From: Tomocerus qinae
Lineage: Eukaryota > Arthropoda > Collembola > Entomobryomorpha > Tomoceridae
Length of the DNA stretch: 64,000 nt
Assembly: GCA_020055645.1 (NCBI GenBank)
Contig: CM034546.1
Location: 91,884,001 to 91,948,000 of the forward strand
Direction: 5' to 3'
Shown: positions 11,171 to 19,400 of the stretch, in pieces
Position numbering within the stretch: the stretch's first letter is position 1
How the letters are laid out: each line of letters begins with the position of its first letter
The notes under the pieces: model-generated
Database searches by the model: none
Seen by the model: the letters and a program-made list of their open reading frames with translations, nothing else
What the model was told of the DNA's origin: nothing
Translations under genes and position numbers: made by a program

Positions 11171-13155
11171 CCGTAGCGTCCAAACAATCCGTGATATGCC
11201 CAGGAGGAGGGACGGTGACACTAGAAGCTTTCATCTGTGGAACATGGAAGGTCATCCAATTACATGATGTAATTTACCTGCCTGGAAGTACGAACTTATT
11301 TTGCCACAGCAAAATATTGCGTAAGGGGTACACTGTGAATTCAACTCAGAAAGGAACAATTTTTAAGACCAGCCAGAACAAACGAAGCATCGAGGCTACG
11401 TTTGATGACGACGGACTACAGAGGATGGTATTCCGGAGATTGCCACGTGATAGAGCCTTCTCAGCCGTTTCTATGGGAGAAAGATGGCACGAGCGCCTTG
11501 GACATACTAACTTTGAGTTTTTGAGAAACTCAGTTACGAAGAATGCAATTAAGCTGGGAACGAATGGCAAATTGGAGAAGAAATTTAACTGCGATGTTTG
11601 CGTGAGAGCTAAGGCTCCGCTACATCCCTACCCATCCCAACCGGAAAGGAACTACCCCGTCGGAGAACTGATACACACGGATCTAGTGTATGCTGGAGGA
11701 CTAAGTAACCAAGGAAATAAATATTATTTACTCGTGAAGGAAAATACTTCTAATTTTAGGCTGGCGTATTTTCAAAGAACGAAGGATGCCTCCACAACGA
11801 CCAAGAATATGAAAGATGCGGTAAATTGGTTTACCAATAAAACCGGAGTTCCAGTGAAGATCGTCAAATCGGACCACGGTACGGAGTACGTCAACAGTCT
11901 ATGGAAAGACTTCGTGTCAGAAAAAGGGATTACACACGAATTGACGCCCGTCGGATGTTCTCAATCGAATGGAAAGGTCGAACGAGATGTGAGAACTGTA
12001 AGGAACATGGGTCGAGCGATGCTTCTGGAAGCAAATCTCAAGGAGGGATTCTGGCAGGATGCGATCGGCACTGCAGTCTTCTTGCTGAACAGGTTACTCA
12101 GCACTACGAATGGAACGAAGACGCCCCTTGAAATGATCTCCGGACAAGTCCCCAATCTTGGAAGAATAAGGATATTTGGCAGCCCTGGTAGAGCAAGAGT
12201 GCTCACCCCCTCTGGAAAGATGGCTGACCGAACACGAGCAGGGATACTCGTTGGCTATGTACCTGCATCGAGAGAATATAAACTATGGGACAAGACAACT
12301 AAACAATACTTCACCTCTCGACACGTTGTGTTCAGAGAGGACTGGATACCGTCAAGTTCTCTACCGGAGGTAGTAGCAGAACAGGAAGACGAAGACCGCA
12401 GGCCTCTGGGTTCCGCAGAGGTCGAGGAACTAGATGACGAATACGATGATGATGCCGGAGCTGAAGCAGCAGCTCGACAAGATGACGCAGCGGCAGCCCA
12501 AGGAGAAGCAGCCGCAGGTGACGCAGCAGAGGACAACGATGAAGATAATTTCTGGAGAGACTGGAACCTCAGCGAGGAGGAGGACTCCGAGACGACAGCT
12601 GATCCAGTGATAGAGGCCATTGAAGGCACTCCAGAACCTCCTGAACAACCAAAGACCGTTGTTAAACGCGTCAGGAAACCTAAAGGAGTCACTCAGCCTA
12701 CAAGGGAGATGACCAGACATACTCGAGGGGTACCACCTCCGTGGTACCAAGCGTCACACATTGTCAGCAAGAATGACCGGATCATACCAATTCCCAAGAG
12801 TTACGAAGAAGCTATGACCAGCTGGGACAAGCTGGACTGGTTGGACGCCATGCAACGGGAGATGGAGAGTCACCAGATGATAGGAACTTGGGAACTAGTT
12901 CTATGCCCCAAGAACGGGAAGATACTTAAATGCGGTTGGATTTATAAAGTCAAGAACAACCCGGGTGGAACACCGCTTTTCAAAGCCAGATTGGTTGTTA
13001 AAGGATACGCACAACGCTGGGGATCGACTTCTTCGACACCTTCTCATCAGTCATCAGAATGGAAACTTGGAGACTCATCTTTGCGATTGCCGCAATTTTC
13101 GGATGGTCAATTTTTGGATCTGATGTTAAAACAGCGTTCGTCAACAGTGAGCTAA
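11113..13155 (+). CDS. pol: Pol, first part: rest of protease, integrase, start of reverse transcriptase
   Basis: Open frame in the -1 phase relative to gag, without an ATG of its own (it opens at TTG), so it would be made as a Gag-Pol fusion. The meaningful part starts near 11155 with the second half of protease (DVIYLPG segment). Integrase follows: zinc-binding HHCC with His at 11488 and 11503 and Cys at 11590 and 11599, then catalytic Asp 11680, Asp 11872 and Glu 11980 with 35 residues between the last two (DD35E). The integrase tail carries a long Asp/Glu/Ala-rich linker (about 12376-12600). Reverse transcriptase begins near 12790 (PKSYEEAM, LVVKGYAQR). Copia similarity ends near 13020; the last 45 codons to the stop at 13155 are out-of-frame read-through. 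Confidence 0.92.
   Translation: MRRQELVFFIYGLQPPRSVTVASKQSVICPGGGTVTLEAFICGTWKVIQLHDVIYLPGSTNLFCHSKILRKGYTVNSTQKGTIFKTSQNKRSIEATFDDDGLQRMVFRRLPRDRAFSAVSMGERWHERLGHTNFEFLRNSVTKNAIKLGTNGKLEKKFNCDVCVRAKAPLHPYPSQPERNYPVGELIHTDLVYAGGLSNQGNKYYLLVKENTSNFRLAYFQRTKDASTTTKNMKDAVNWFTNKTGVPVKIVKSDHGTEYVNSLWKDFVSEKGITHELTPVGCSQSNGKVERDVRTVRNMGRAMLLEANLKEGFWQDAIGTAVFLLNRLLSTTNGTKTPLEMISGQVPNLGRIRIFGSPGRARVLTPSGKMADRTRAGILVGYVPASREYKLWDKTTKQYFTSRHVVFREDWIPSSSLPEVVAEQEDEDRRPLGSAEVEELDDEYDDDAGAEAAARQDDAAAAQGEAAAGDAAEDNDEDNFWRDWNLSEEEDSETTADPVIEAIEGTPEPPEQPKTVVKRVRKPKGVTQPTREMTRHTRGVPPPWYQASHIVSKNDRIIPIPKSYEEAMTSWDKLDWLDAMQREMESHQMIGTWELVLCPKNGKILKCGWIYKVKNNPGGTPLFKARLVVKGYAQRWGSTSSTPSHQSSEWKLGDSSLRLPQFSDGQFLDLMLKQRSSTVS
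12376..12600 (+). other. Acidic, alanine-rich linker between integrase and reverse transcriptase
   Basis: About 75 codons of mainly Glu, Asp and Ala (for example EELDDEYDDD and AAAAQGEAAAGDAAED), probably disordered. Copia integrases have variable, low-complexity C-termini here, often carrying nuclear localisation or host-factor contact sites. Basic residues (KRVRKPK) follow at about 12664-12684 and could be a nuclear import signal. That function is inferred. Confidence 0.7.
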
Positions 13156-14246
13156 TGGAGCTCATCTACATGGAACAACCACCCGGATTCGTCACCGGAG
13201 GAGGATACGTATGCAGACTAAAGAAGAGTCTGTACGGGCTCAAACAGAGTCCCAGAAATTGGCATCGTCTCATGACGGAGAAACTACTGGAACTGGGATT
13301 CGTCCAATCCCAGTACGACAACTGCTTATTCATCTATCAGGACTCCAAACATACAGTATATATGGGACTGTATGTGGACGACTTATTGCTGACTGGAAAC
13401 AAACCGGAGTTCATGGAAGATATTTTGAAGAAACTAGGAAAGCAGTTCACCATGACGACGACCAGGAGGGTTACCAAATTTCTAGGTGTGGAGGTCAATG
13501 TCACGTCAAGAGGGATCCACCTGCACCAGGAGCAGTACATATTGGACTTGATGACCCGATTTGGTATGGAGCAGTGCAAAGGAGCACAGATACCAATGAG
13601 CCCCTCACATAAATTGGATCCATGCATCGATAAGGAGGGTAACTTCCCAAATCACGACCCTCGCCTTCCATATCAACAATTAGTTGGTGCGCTATTGTTT
13701 ATTAGCCGATGCACCCGACCCGACATCGCGTTTGCTGTGGGCAAACTGTCCCGCTATTTCACCGTGTACGAAGACAAACATATGAAGGCAGCCAAGGATG
13801 TACTGAGGTGCCTGGCGCAGACAAGAACACGTGGAATTTGGTACGGAAAGGACAAGGAGATGCGGATGGAAGGATTTTCTGATGCAGATTATGCCGGCGA
13901 TCACGTACAGAGCAAATCGACGTCTGGCATTTTATATACTATAAATGGCTCACCCCTGACTTGGACCAGCAAGCGTCAAACTGTGATTGCACAGTCAACA
14001 ACGGAATCAGAGTACGTTGCCCTAGCGACCGCCAGCAAGGAGGGAATCTGGATAAGAAACTTACTATGTGAACTAAAACTTAAACCTGGGATACACCGTT
14101 CACCATCCACATGGACAGCCAGAGTGCACAACGGTTGGCACTCAATCCGAATTCCACACAAGGACGAAGCATATGTCCGTCCGCTGGCATTACATCCGAT
14201 TACTGGTAGAAACAAATCAAGTAAAAATCCAGTACACACCCACTGA
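13059..14246 (+). CDS. pol: Pol, second part: reverse transcriptase core and most of RNase H
   Basis: RNA-dependent DNA polymerase and RNase H that copy the genomic RNA into cDNA. Copia-like sequence in this frame starts a little upstream of the first ATG, near 13023, in the -1 phase relative to the integrase frame. Reverse transcriptase shows the first catalytic Asp at 13122 (SDVKTAF), the KSLYGLKQSPRNWH block and the YVDD box at 13371-13382. RNase H shows Asp 13881 (SDADYAGD) and Glu in the STTESEY motif (14004-14012). After about 14090 the frame stops matching RNase H. The third catalytic Asp is found in a different frame at 14114-14116. The last 50 or so codons to 14246 are out of frame. 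Confidence 0.92.
   Translation: METWRLIFAIAAIFGWSIFGSDVKTAFVNSELMELIYMEQPPGFVTGGGYVCRLKKSLYGLKQSPRNWHRLMTEKLLELGFVQSQYDNCLFIYQDSKHTVYMGLYVDDLLLTGNKPEFMEDILKKLGKQFTMTTTRRVTKFLGVEVNVTSRGIHLHQEQYILDLMTRFGMEQCKGAQIPMSPSHKLDPCIDKEGNFPNHDPRLPYQQLVGALLFISRCTRPDIAFAVGKLSRYFTVYEDKHMKAAKDVLRCLAQTRTRGIWYGKDKEMRMEGFSDADYAGDHVQSKSTSGILYTINGSPLTWTSKRQTVIAQSTTESEYVALATASKEGIWIRNLLCELKLKPGIHRSPSTWTARVHNGWHSIRIPHKDEAYVRPLALHPITGRNKSSKNPVHTH
14093..14148 (+). pseudogene. pol: RNase H fragment in a third frame, with the third catalytic Asp
   Basis: A stretch of about 18 codons that matches the end of copia RNase H only in the frame beginning at 14093 (mod 3 = 2). It includes the Asp of the HMDSQSAQ motif at 14114-14116. 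Upstream RNase H is in the +1 neighbour of this frame and downstream RNase H in the -1 neighbour, so two separate one-base losses (or equivalents) lie within roughly 60 bp. I infer this by comparison with the general copia RNase H motif order. Confidence 0.7.
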
Positions 14247-15114
14247 AGAATTGGTCGCTGACGCGCTGACGAAGCCACTACCGAAGATCAAGTTCGATGA
14301 AAAAGTGAAGCAGATGGACCTCAGGTTCAAGGAGGACCTGGAACTGGCGAACAATCAGTTCAAGGAGGACATCAAAAGAAGATCAGGGACCACGACACAA
14401 ACGAAGAAAGTCACCTTTAACTGTCTATCAGCACTTTTGCTGATAGGACAACTCATGTTCGCTTTATGCGACAAACTACCTACTGGAAGCCCAGTAGTTT
14501 GGCGAAAAATGGACCAGCCCGCAGTGATAGGTTTCACTAGCGTCAACCTGAAGATTAATCTGGTATCGCCCTGTAAACTACTACCACTGGAAGGACTTCC
14601 GGCTGTGACTTCTATCAAACTGAAGAGGCAATGCGAGGACCAGTACAACAAACTTTTTCTGGATGAGCTGGAAAAAGTCTGCCCTCAGAGAGATGTGTCG
14701 GACCGACAGAAGAGAGCCATATTTGCCATTATTGGCATATTACTCATTTCAGCAGTCGCAAGCGCAGGAGTAGGCATGGGAACCTACGCCGTACATCAAA
14801 CGGATCAACTAGAGGTCACGGAAGCTGAAATCGAGAGAACACTGGACGACCTGGAAGCTAAGGCTAAGATTAATAGTGAAGATATACGGATTCTTCAACA
14901 AGAGGTTAAGAAGCTTGCCTTAACCGTCAACAAACTCATCATGGACGTGAACAGCCTCACAGAAAAATCAATCGAGATGCAGTACCTCGTGTCTTACATC
15001 GTAGCAAGACTTGTCGTTGGCAGAGGAGTCATTAGCGAGATGAAAAGAAACTGGAAGAAAAAGGCTATGGACGACAGCTTTTTCGAATTCATCAACTTCA
15101 CCCCTGCCTTGTGA
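14143..15114 (+). CDS. env: RNase H C-terminus continuing in frame into an envelope-like fusion protein (F2-like subunit, cleavage site, fusion peptide, coiled coil)
   Basis: The frame first carries the end of RNase H (EFHTRTKH, RWHYIR, then YTPTEELVADALTKPL to about 14280). With no stop it reads through a charged linker into a hydrophobic signal-peptide-like segment at about 14413-14466 (LSALLLIGQLMFALC). Next come about 80 residues with three Cys, a furin-type RQKR at 14704-14715, and a Gly/Ala/Ile-rich hydrophobic segment at 14716-14800 that would be the fusion peptide. A long heptad-patterned helix follows at about 14815-14970. This order is that of class I viral fusion proteins with a short N-terminal subunit (paramyxovirus or baculovirus F and errantivirus Env). 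The family match is architectural; I cannot assign a closest relative. The frame ends at TGA 15112-15114, inside the ectodomain. Confidence 0.85.
   Translation, partial: QSEFHTRTKHMSVRWHYIRLLVETNQVKIQYTPTEELVADALTKPLPKIKFDEKVKQMDLRFKEDLELANNQFKEDIKRRSGTTTQTKKVTFNCLSALLLIGQLMFALCDKLPTGSPVVWRKMDQPAVIGFTSVNLKINLVSPCKLLPLEGLPAVTSIKLKRQCEDQYNKLFLDELEKVCPQRDVSDRQKRAIFAIIGILLISAVASAGVGMGTYAVHQTDQLEVTEAEIERTLDDLEAKAKINSEDIRILQQEVKKLALTVNKLIMDVNSLTEKSIEMQYLVSYIVARLVVGRGVISEMKRNWKKKAMDDSFFEFINFTPAL
14704..14800 (+). other. Furin-type cleavage site and fusion-peptide-like segment
   Basis: RQKR at 14704-14715 fits the R-X-K/R-R rule of furin-like proteases. It is followed at once by a hydrophobic run with a Gly/Ala pattern (AIFAIIGILL, then ASAGVGMG). 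A cleavable basic site directly before a hydrophobic N-terminus, then a coiled coil, is the hallmark of class I fusion glycoproteins. Function is inferred. Confidence 0.8.
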
Positions 15115-15325
15115 GCCTGATTGTCCACTGGAATATGGAGAGTCTAAAGATTGTTACCTAGACTCTAAGAAGCAGTCACTCTACATGAAATTTACAGTAC
15201 CCATTGTAAATGACAACCTAACAGTCGTGGAAGCAGACCCGTTCACCCTGATGGTCAAGGAAAAAGGAAAGACTTGCAGAGTCTCATATTTTGGACCCTT
15301 TGAACGCGATGGTCTCCATCACTGA
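15098..15325 (+). pseudogene. env: Envelope-like ectodomain, middle fragment in a second frame
   Basis: The frame one base ahead of the previous segment is open here and reads as a cysteine-rich ectodomain: Cys at the CEPDC motif (about 15110-15124), another in KDCY, an NLT glycosylation sequon and a TC pair near 15272. It stops at TGA 15323-15325. Composition (balanced, less AT-rich, Cys and sequons) fits the flanking envelope segments and not the host DNA. The join to the upstream frame lies between about 15085 and 15112. Confidence 0.65.
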
Positions 15326-15506
15326 GGACTGCGTGTATGCTGTTGACATGGGGAACGCCACATCGGAAAAGGATTTTATACGCCCCTGTTCGAAATTGTC
15401 AGAAGCAGGAAAGCCTGACAGATGTCAACAAAGTATACCGAATTACGGACTGCAAAATAAGCATATTAGGAGACGAGACGGAATTTGTTCAAGTGAAAGC
15501 TTATAA
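15291..15506 (+). pseudogene. env: Envelope-like ectodomain, third-frame fragment
   Basis: This frame opens at TTG, not ATG. The plausible envelope part is about 15291-15410, with a CVYAVDMGNATS segment holding an N-glycosylation sequon, and Cys residues near 15334 and 15386. After about 15410 the neighbouring frame is the better match, so the tail to 15506 is read-through. Boundaries on both sides are approximate. Confidence 0.55.
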
Positions 15507-16035
15507 CAATAAGTACTACATTTACTGCCCAGGACTACAGTACAAACTCGGAGAAACACGTGTGGTAGATTGCCCGAGTAAAGTCTTCACTCTTCCGCTC
15601 ACAGCGACCTTTTCGCTGAACAACGTCACCTACCAAGGAAAAATGCTGAATCTCGTTTACAACGAGAAGGAGGACCCACTCTACGTGGAGAAGCTGGAAT
15701 GGCATCTGACGCCTCAGGTCAATTGGGACGAGTTAAACAAAACGTTCCCTGTGTTGGACACTCTGGATCCCAATCACTGGAATCAACACCAGGACGGACA
15801 CCTGATTAGTATCTATACGATACTACTTACCAGCTTGGCTATAATTGGAGCCGTGTATACCTACAGATGCATTAAGAAATGTAAATGCATTAAGAAGAAC
15901 AGAAGGCCGCATAAGAAGTCTCGGAAGACTGGAAAGAGCAGCAGTTCACCGCCCCAGGAAGTGCAACTGGATGAACTTCACGAATTGAAGGAATCAGCAC
16001 ATTGCAGCTCTAGCGAGGAGACTATCAATGGATGA
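15337..16035 (+). CDS. env: Envelope-like C-terminal part: ectodomain end, membrane anchor, basic cytoplasmic tail
   Basis: Real similarity to an envelope ectodomain begins about 15410 in this frame; the nominal ATG at 15337 is probably irrelevant. Seen in order: Cys-containing ectodomain (ITDCKISIL, YYIYCPG, VVDCPSK), NVT and NKT sequons, and one transmembrane helix at about 15802-15867 (ISIYTILLTSLAIIGAVYTY). Then comes a tail of about 57 residues that starts with a Cys/Lys cluster (CIKKCKCIKK), suited to palmitoylation, and runs into basic, then Ser- and Glu-rich sequence. A single C-terminal anchor with a short tail matches a type I membrane glycoprotein. The stop at 16033-16035 lies about 30 bp before the polypurine tract, so this is the last gene of the element. 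Confidence 0.85.
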   Translation: MLLTWGTPHRKRILYAPVRNCQKQESLTDVNKVYRITDCKISILGDETEFVQVKAYNNKYYIYCPGLQYKLGETRVVDCPSKVFTLPLTATFSLNNVTYQGKMLNLVYNEKEDPLYVEKLEWHLTPQVNWDELNKTFPVLDTLDPNHWNQHQDGHLISIYTILLTSLAIIGAVYTYRCIKKCKCIKKNRRPHKKSRKTGKSSSSPPQEVQLDELHELKESAHCSSSEETING

Positions 16036-16064
16036 TTACTACATGCGAGCGTCAAGGATTTCAT

Positions 16065-16073
16065 AAAGGAGGA
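16065..16073 (+). other. Polypurine tract (plus-strand primer)
   Basis: The nine purines AAAGGAGGA directly abut the right LTR start. Position and composition are those of the RNase H-resistant primer for plus-strand DNA synthesis in LTR elements. Confidence 0.85.
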
Positions 16074-16473
16074 TATTAGAAGAATGCACAGTGACATAAA
16101 TAGTTTGTGCATGATGTCTTATTATTATTATTATGAAACCTTTAGCTCGGTATTGTCGAGGTTAAAGGACATTGTATCATACATTCTTATAATACTAGTA
16201 CTCCTTATAAATATCATAAAAGTTTTATTGCTGTGTTTACTAAATTCTGTTCTAGTTTCTATTTGTCAATGTACATACCTTACCCACTTTTCATGTTACA
16301 CTCAACCTTCAATATTTGTATAAATACTGCTGCTCTATGCTTGAATAAATCACTTGTTAACTTTAACCAGTCAACTTCTCTTCTCTTCACTGTTGGTACT
16401 AAAACCATCAGATTGCATACTCACTCATATGGACCAGGCGAACTAGCCCTTCGAAGAGGCAATTCATGCTTCA
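16074..16473 (+). repeat. Right (3') LTR, 400 bp
   Basis: Begins TATTAGAAG and ends CATGCTTCA. By eye it is identical to the left LTR over its whole length, which means integration was recent or the pair was homogenised. It also holds a TATAAAT at 16319-16325 and the AATAAA listed below. Confidence 0.95.
16344..16349 (+). terminator. Polyadenylation signal in the 3' LTR
   Basis: AATAAA lies 25 bp after the LTR TATA box start. In the 3' LTR it would direct 3'-end formation of the element's RNA. In the 5' LTR the same hexamer (9450-9455) falls close to the expected transcription start. Confidence 0.6.
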
Positions 16474-16478
16474 ATAGT
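16474..16478. repeat. Target-site duplication, right copy (ATAGT)
   Basis: Perfect copy of the bases before the left LTR; see the left copy at 9175-9179. Confidence 0.92.
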
Positions 16479-19400
16479 AAATGGGATGCTAAAATTCCTT
16501 CATATCTACTTGTACTTCAGGCATAGAAATGTTGACAGCTTGCAACATTAACATGATAAGAGAAGCTTGTCTCATGTCATATTGCAATCCTAAAATACAT
16601 TCACAGTTGACTGAATACTTCACTAAAAATGATTTAGAAGGTAATGAAAGTCAAAACAGAAAACTGATATGTGTTTGGTTTTTATTGTATTTTCATTTTC
16701 TTGAAATGAAACTGCTGACACGCTGTAGCAAGGTTCATAAGTTTCGCAGATATAAGTGTCATATTTCACTTTTCTGCGTAACGACATCATTTTTCTTTCA
16801 GACGTCTGCCATTTTGTCATATAGTACCAAGCCTTTAATATGTAAATCAGGTAACATAATAACACGCATTTACACTTGAGACTAAATGAAAGCTAAATCC
16901 CATCGTGATATCATTATAATTCGATGTAAATGCAATGTTAGCGAGTGGCAATGAGATTCTAATGGGTTAACCAGGATTGTGCAAGCGAAGCCATCTCACG
17001 CAGAAACCAAATAAAGGATCGCATTTCTTGTCGAAGAATAAGGAAGAATTTTCATATTGAAACGAATCTACTTAACTATACATTGCAGTAATATTTCGTT
17101 TAAGAGTCTAACCAAGGCCTAAAGCCATCAGAAAGGAAAACAAGGCACAAACCAAAAGATGAGATCAAAGTTCAGTCTTGAAACAGGAGAATGTTATTAC
17201 AAGATGATTTCAAAGGATGAAAGTCTGCTAGGTTGAATATTCTGATAACAAAAACAACTCTTGTTGGTAGCTGGAGATTTTTTGCCGAGTTTTTTAGTAG
17301 AGTCTGCTCGAGTGTCTTACTTCCCGTTCTGCCTGCTTGTCTCAACGGTTGAAAATAATGTAAATTCCATTCCAGTTACTGTCTCGTCTCAACCGAAGAG
17401 ATAGAAACGAGACTGTCTCATGCATGTACTGGGAGAACTGACTTATCTGTAATCTGAGCGTGTAGTATATATAGATTAATAGCTGATTTTAAAGTGGTAA
17501 GTAACTAGGTATGTAAACTGCTCTATAGATCTTCTCCTCTGGCTTGGCATCTCATAGTGTGGCATGACAGTAATGAACTCATTCTCCGCAATGCAAAATA
17601 CATACAATAAATACTTCAGTGCATAGAAAGAGAAAGAGGTTGTTCATGTGAAGATTTGCAAAGGAACCTTCTGTGAGTGTTGTCAGTGGATGACCTTAAT
17701 AGTGCACACTTACACTTGCAACGCTTTGTTTCACTCTCGAGGAATTTGAATGAATTGTGAGCTTCGGAATGAAATTAGAATACACGTGCGAATTTTCACG
17801 TTTGGCTCAACTACCACCATAAACTATAATCATAAAAGATTCCATTTCCACACTTTAAACACTTACTCGACTGTAGTCAACCGGGCCATTAGTTTTGTTG
17901 TCTTTTCCTACCATAAAAATTAAACTTCATTTCCAAACCCGCATTAGATTGGGATGTAACTATAATAAACACATTCTCACTCACTACGTGGATTAGGTTA
18001 GGCTCCTTAAGTGCAATAGGTACATAGCATCTCCTCTTTTCTTTTTTCTGGATTCATCTACTTACTACAAGAAAACATTTCATGCCATGATAACTCATTG
18101 TTAGAAAAACAAACTTGAGTTACTACTCCTTTGCCTAAATTCTTATTGTAGTCCTAAACAGTAAGGAACACATCATCCTTGTTGACTATTGCTAACCATC
18201 CCAGTTAATGTAAGTAAACTGATATTTGACATGACAGCTTGTTGCGTATGGCTTTTATATGTACCTTATCTGCGAAATTAACGTTATATTTAGTTGGCAT
18301 TAGTTATAGTTCGCCACGTCATAGGCAAAGAGTATTTTGAGAAAATCTTTAGTGAGTGTTAGAAATTGGACTAATGAGGAATGAAGGCAGACTTATCGTT
18401 AGAATAATACAAAGCAGAATTTCTCTTGAGAAAGGATAACGCAGAGCTAGCTCGTGTTATTGCATTTTACACGTTTATTTTCATCATTCATGCTTTTAGC
18501 TGATGGATAATGAAACGTTCTCTGCTTTAGTATTCTTACTTTGCAAAAGGTAAACAATAAACTTTACTTAACCTGTGTGTAGTAGTACTACGCATGAATT
18601 TACAAAATTATTATTCTGTAGAAAATAGGAAATGGTTTACCTCAAATATGTTATGGTTTTATGGGTGTGCCTATACCCACCGTTCATATTGAAGGATCTA
18701 TGTCAAAATCTCAAATCAAGGACTAAACGACCGCCTTCAGAGGAATTTATGATAATATAGAGCATCATCTCTCATAGAAAATAAGCACTGAGGTCGCTTT
18801 CCATAAATCCATGCAAAGTTCTTATAAATACGAAGGATGCTTGAGAAACAAGTAATGATCAGTTTATTCTGAATGCAAACTCTTTTAATTGCTCTTCTTT
18901 TCTGAAAGAAACTCCTGAGATCGGTGCACGGTATTGCATATCAATATTTTATAGACACTTACTAACTTTAATTCAGGACCAAGGCTACTAAAAGATCCTC
19001 ACTTATACTGGGTTGTAAGTATCACAAGTTTCTATTATCCTCAGCTCGTGAAATGATTATAATGGAAGTTGTGGCTTGCCTAGACTTGAGAGTCTATACT
19101 CAATTTCCCATAACTAAATTCGCATTAAAAATTATGGCTTCTAAACTGGATTAATAAATTGTTTTGTGATTAAGTAGTGTGTACACTCGCATTACTGCAG
19201 TTTTAATGTGCCTTATAATGTTCATAGGATGGTTGTAAACATTTACGAATAGGAGTTAGTTCTGTAGACTCACTTAAGAAAGCCATAAAAATGTTTAAGA
19301 GGTTACAGGTTGACAGTTTTCGATATTTATGAGAGAATCGTTAAATCACACCGTTCGGAAACATTGCAGAATTGTCGTGTCTTGATTTAGTAGCGTATAA

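Larger units (their letters stand above)
9180..16473 (+). mobile_element. Ty1/copia-type LTR retrotransposon with an envelope-like region, 7,294 bp
   Basis: The element is bounded by two 400-bp direct repeats and a 5-bp target duplication. Inside, in order, are a leader with a possible anticodon-loop tRNA primer site, gag with a zinc knuckle, protease (DSG), integrase (HHCC and DD35E), reverse transcriptase (YVDD), RNase H, a fusion-glycoprotein-like region and a polypurine tract. Integrase lying before reverse transcriptase is diagnostic for Ty1/copia (Pseudoviridae), as opposed to Ty3/gypsy or BEL/Pao. The internal region is 6,494 bp, longer than a minimal copia element because of the added 3' region of about 1.6 kb. 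Coding capacity is split over several frames, so this copy cannot make all its proteins without frameshifting or help in trans, unless the breaks are assembly errors. Confidence 0.96.

Noticed and set aside
10520..12750. Several minus-strand frames of 70-145 codons opposite gag and pol
   Set aside because: They are shadows of the sense coding sequence; the acidic linker gives a Ser-rich antisense frame by codon complementarity.
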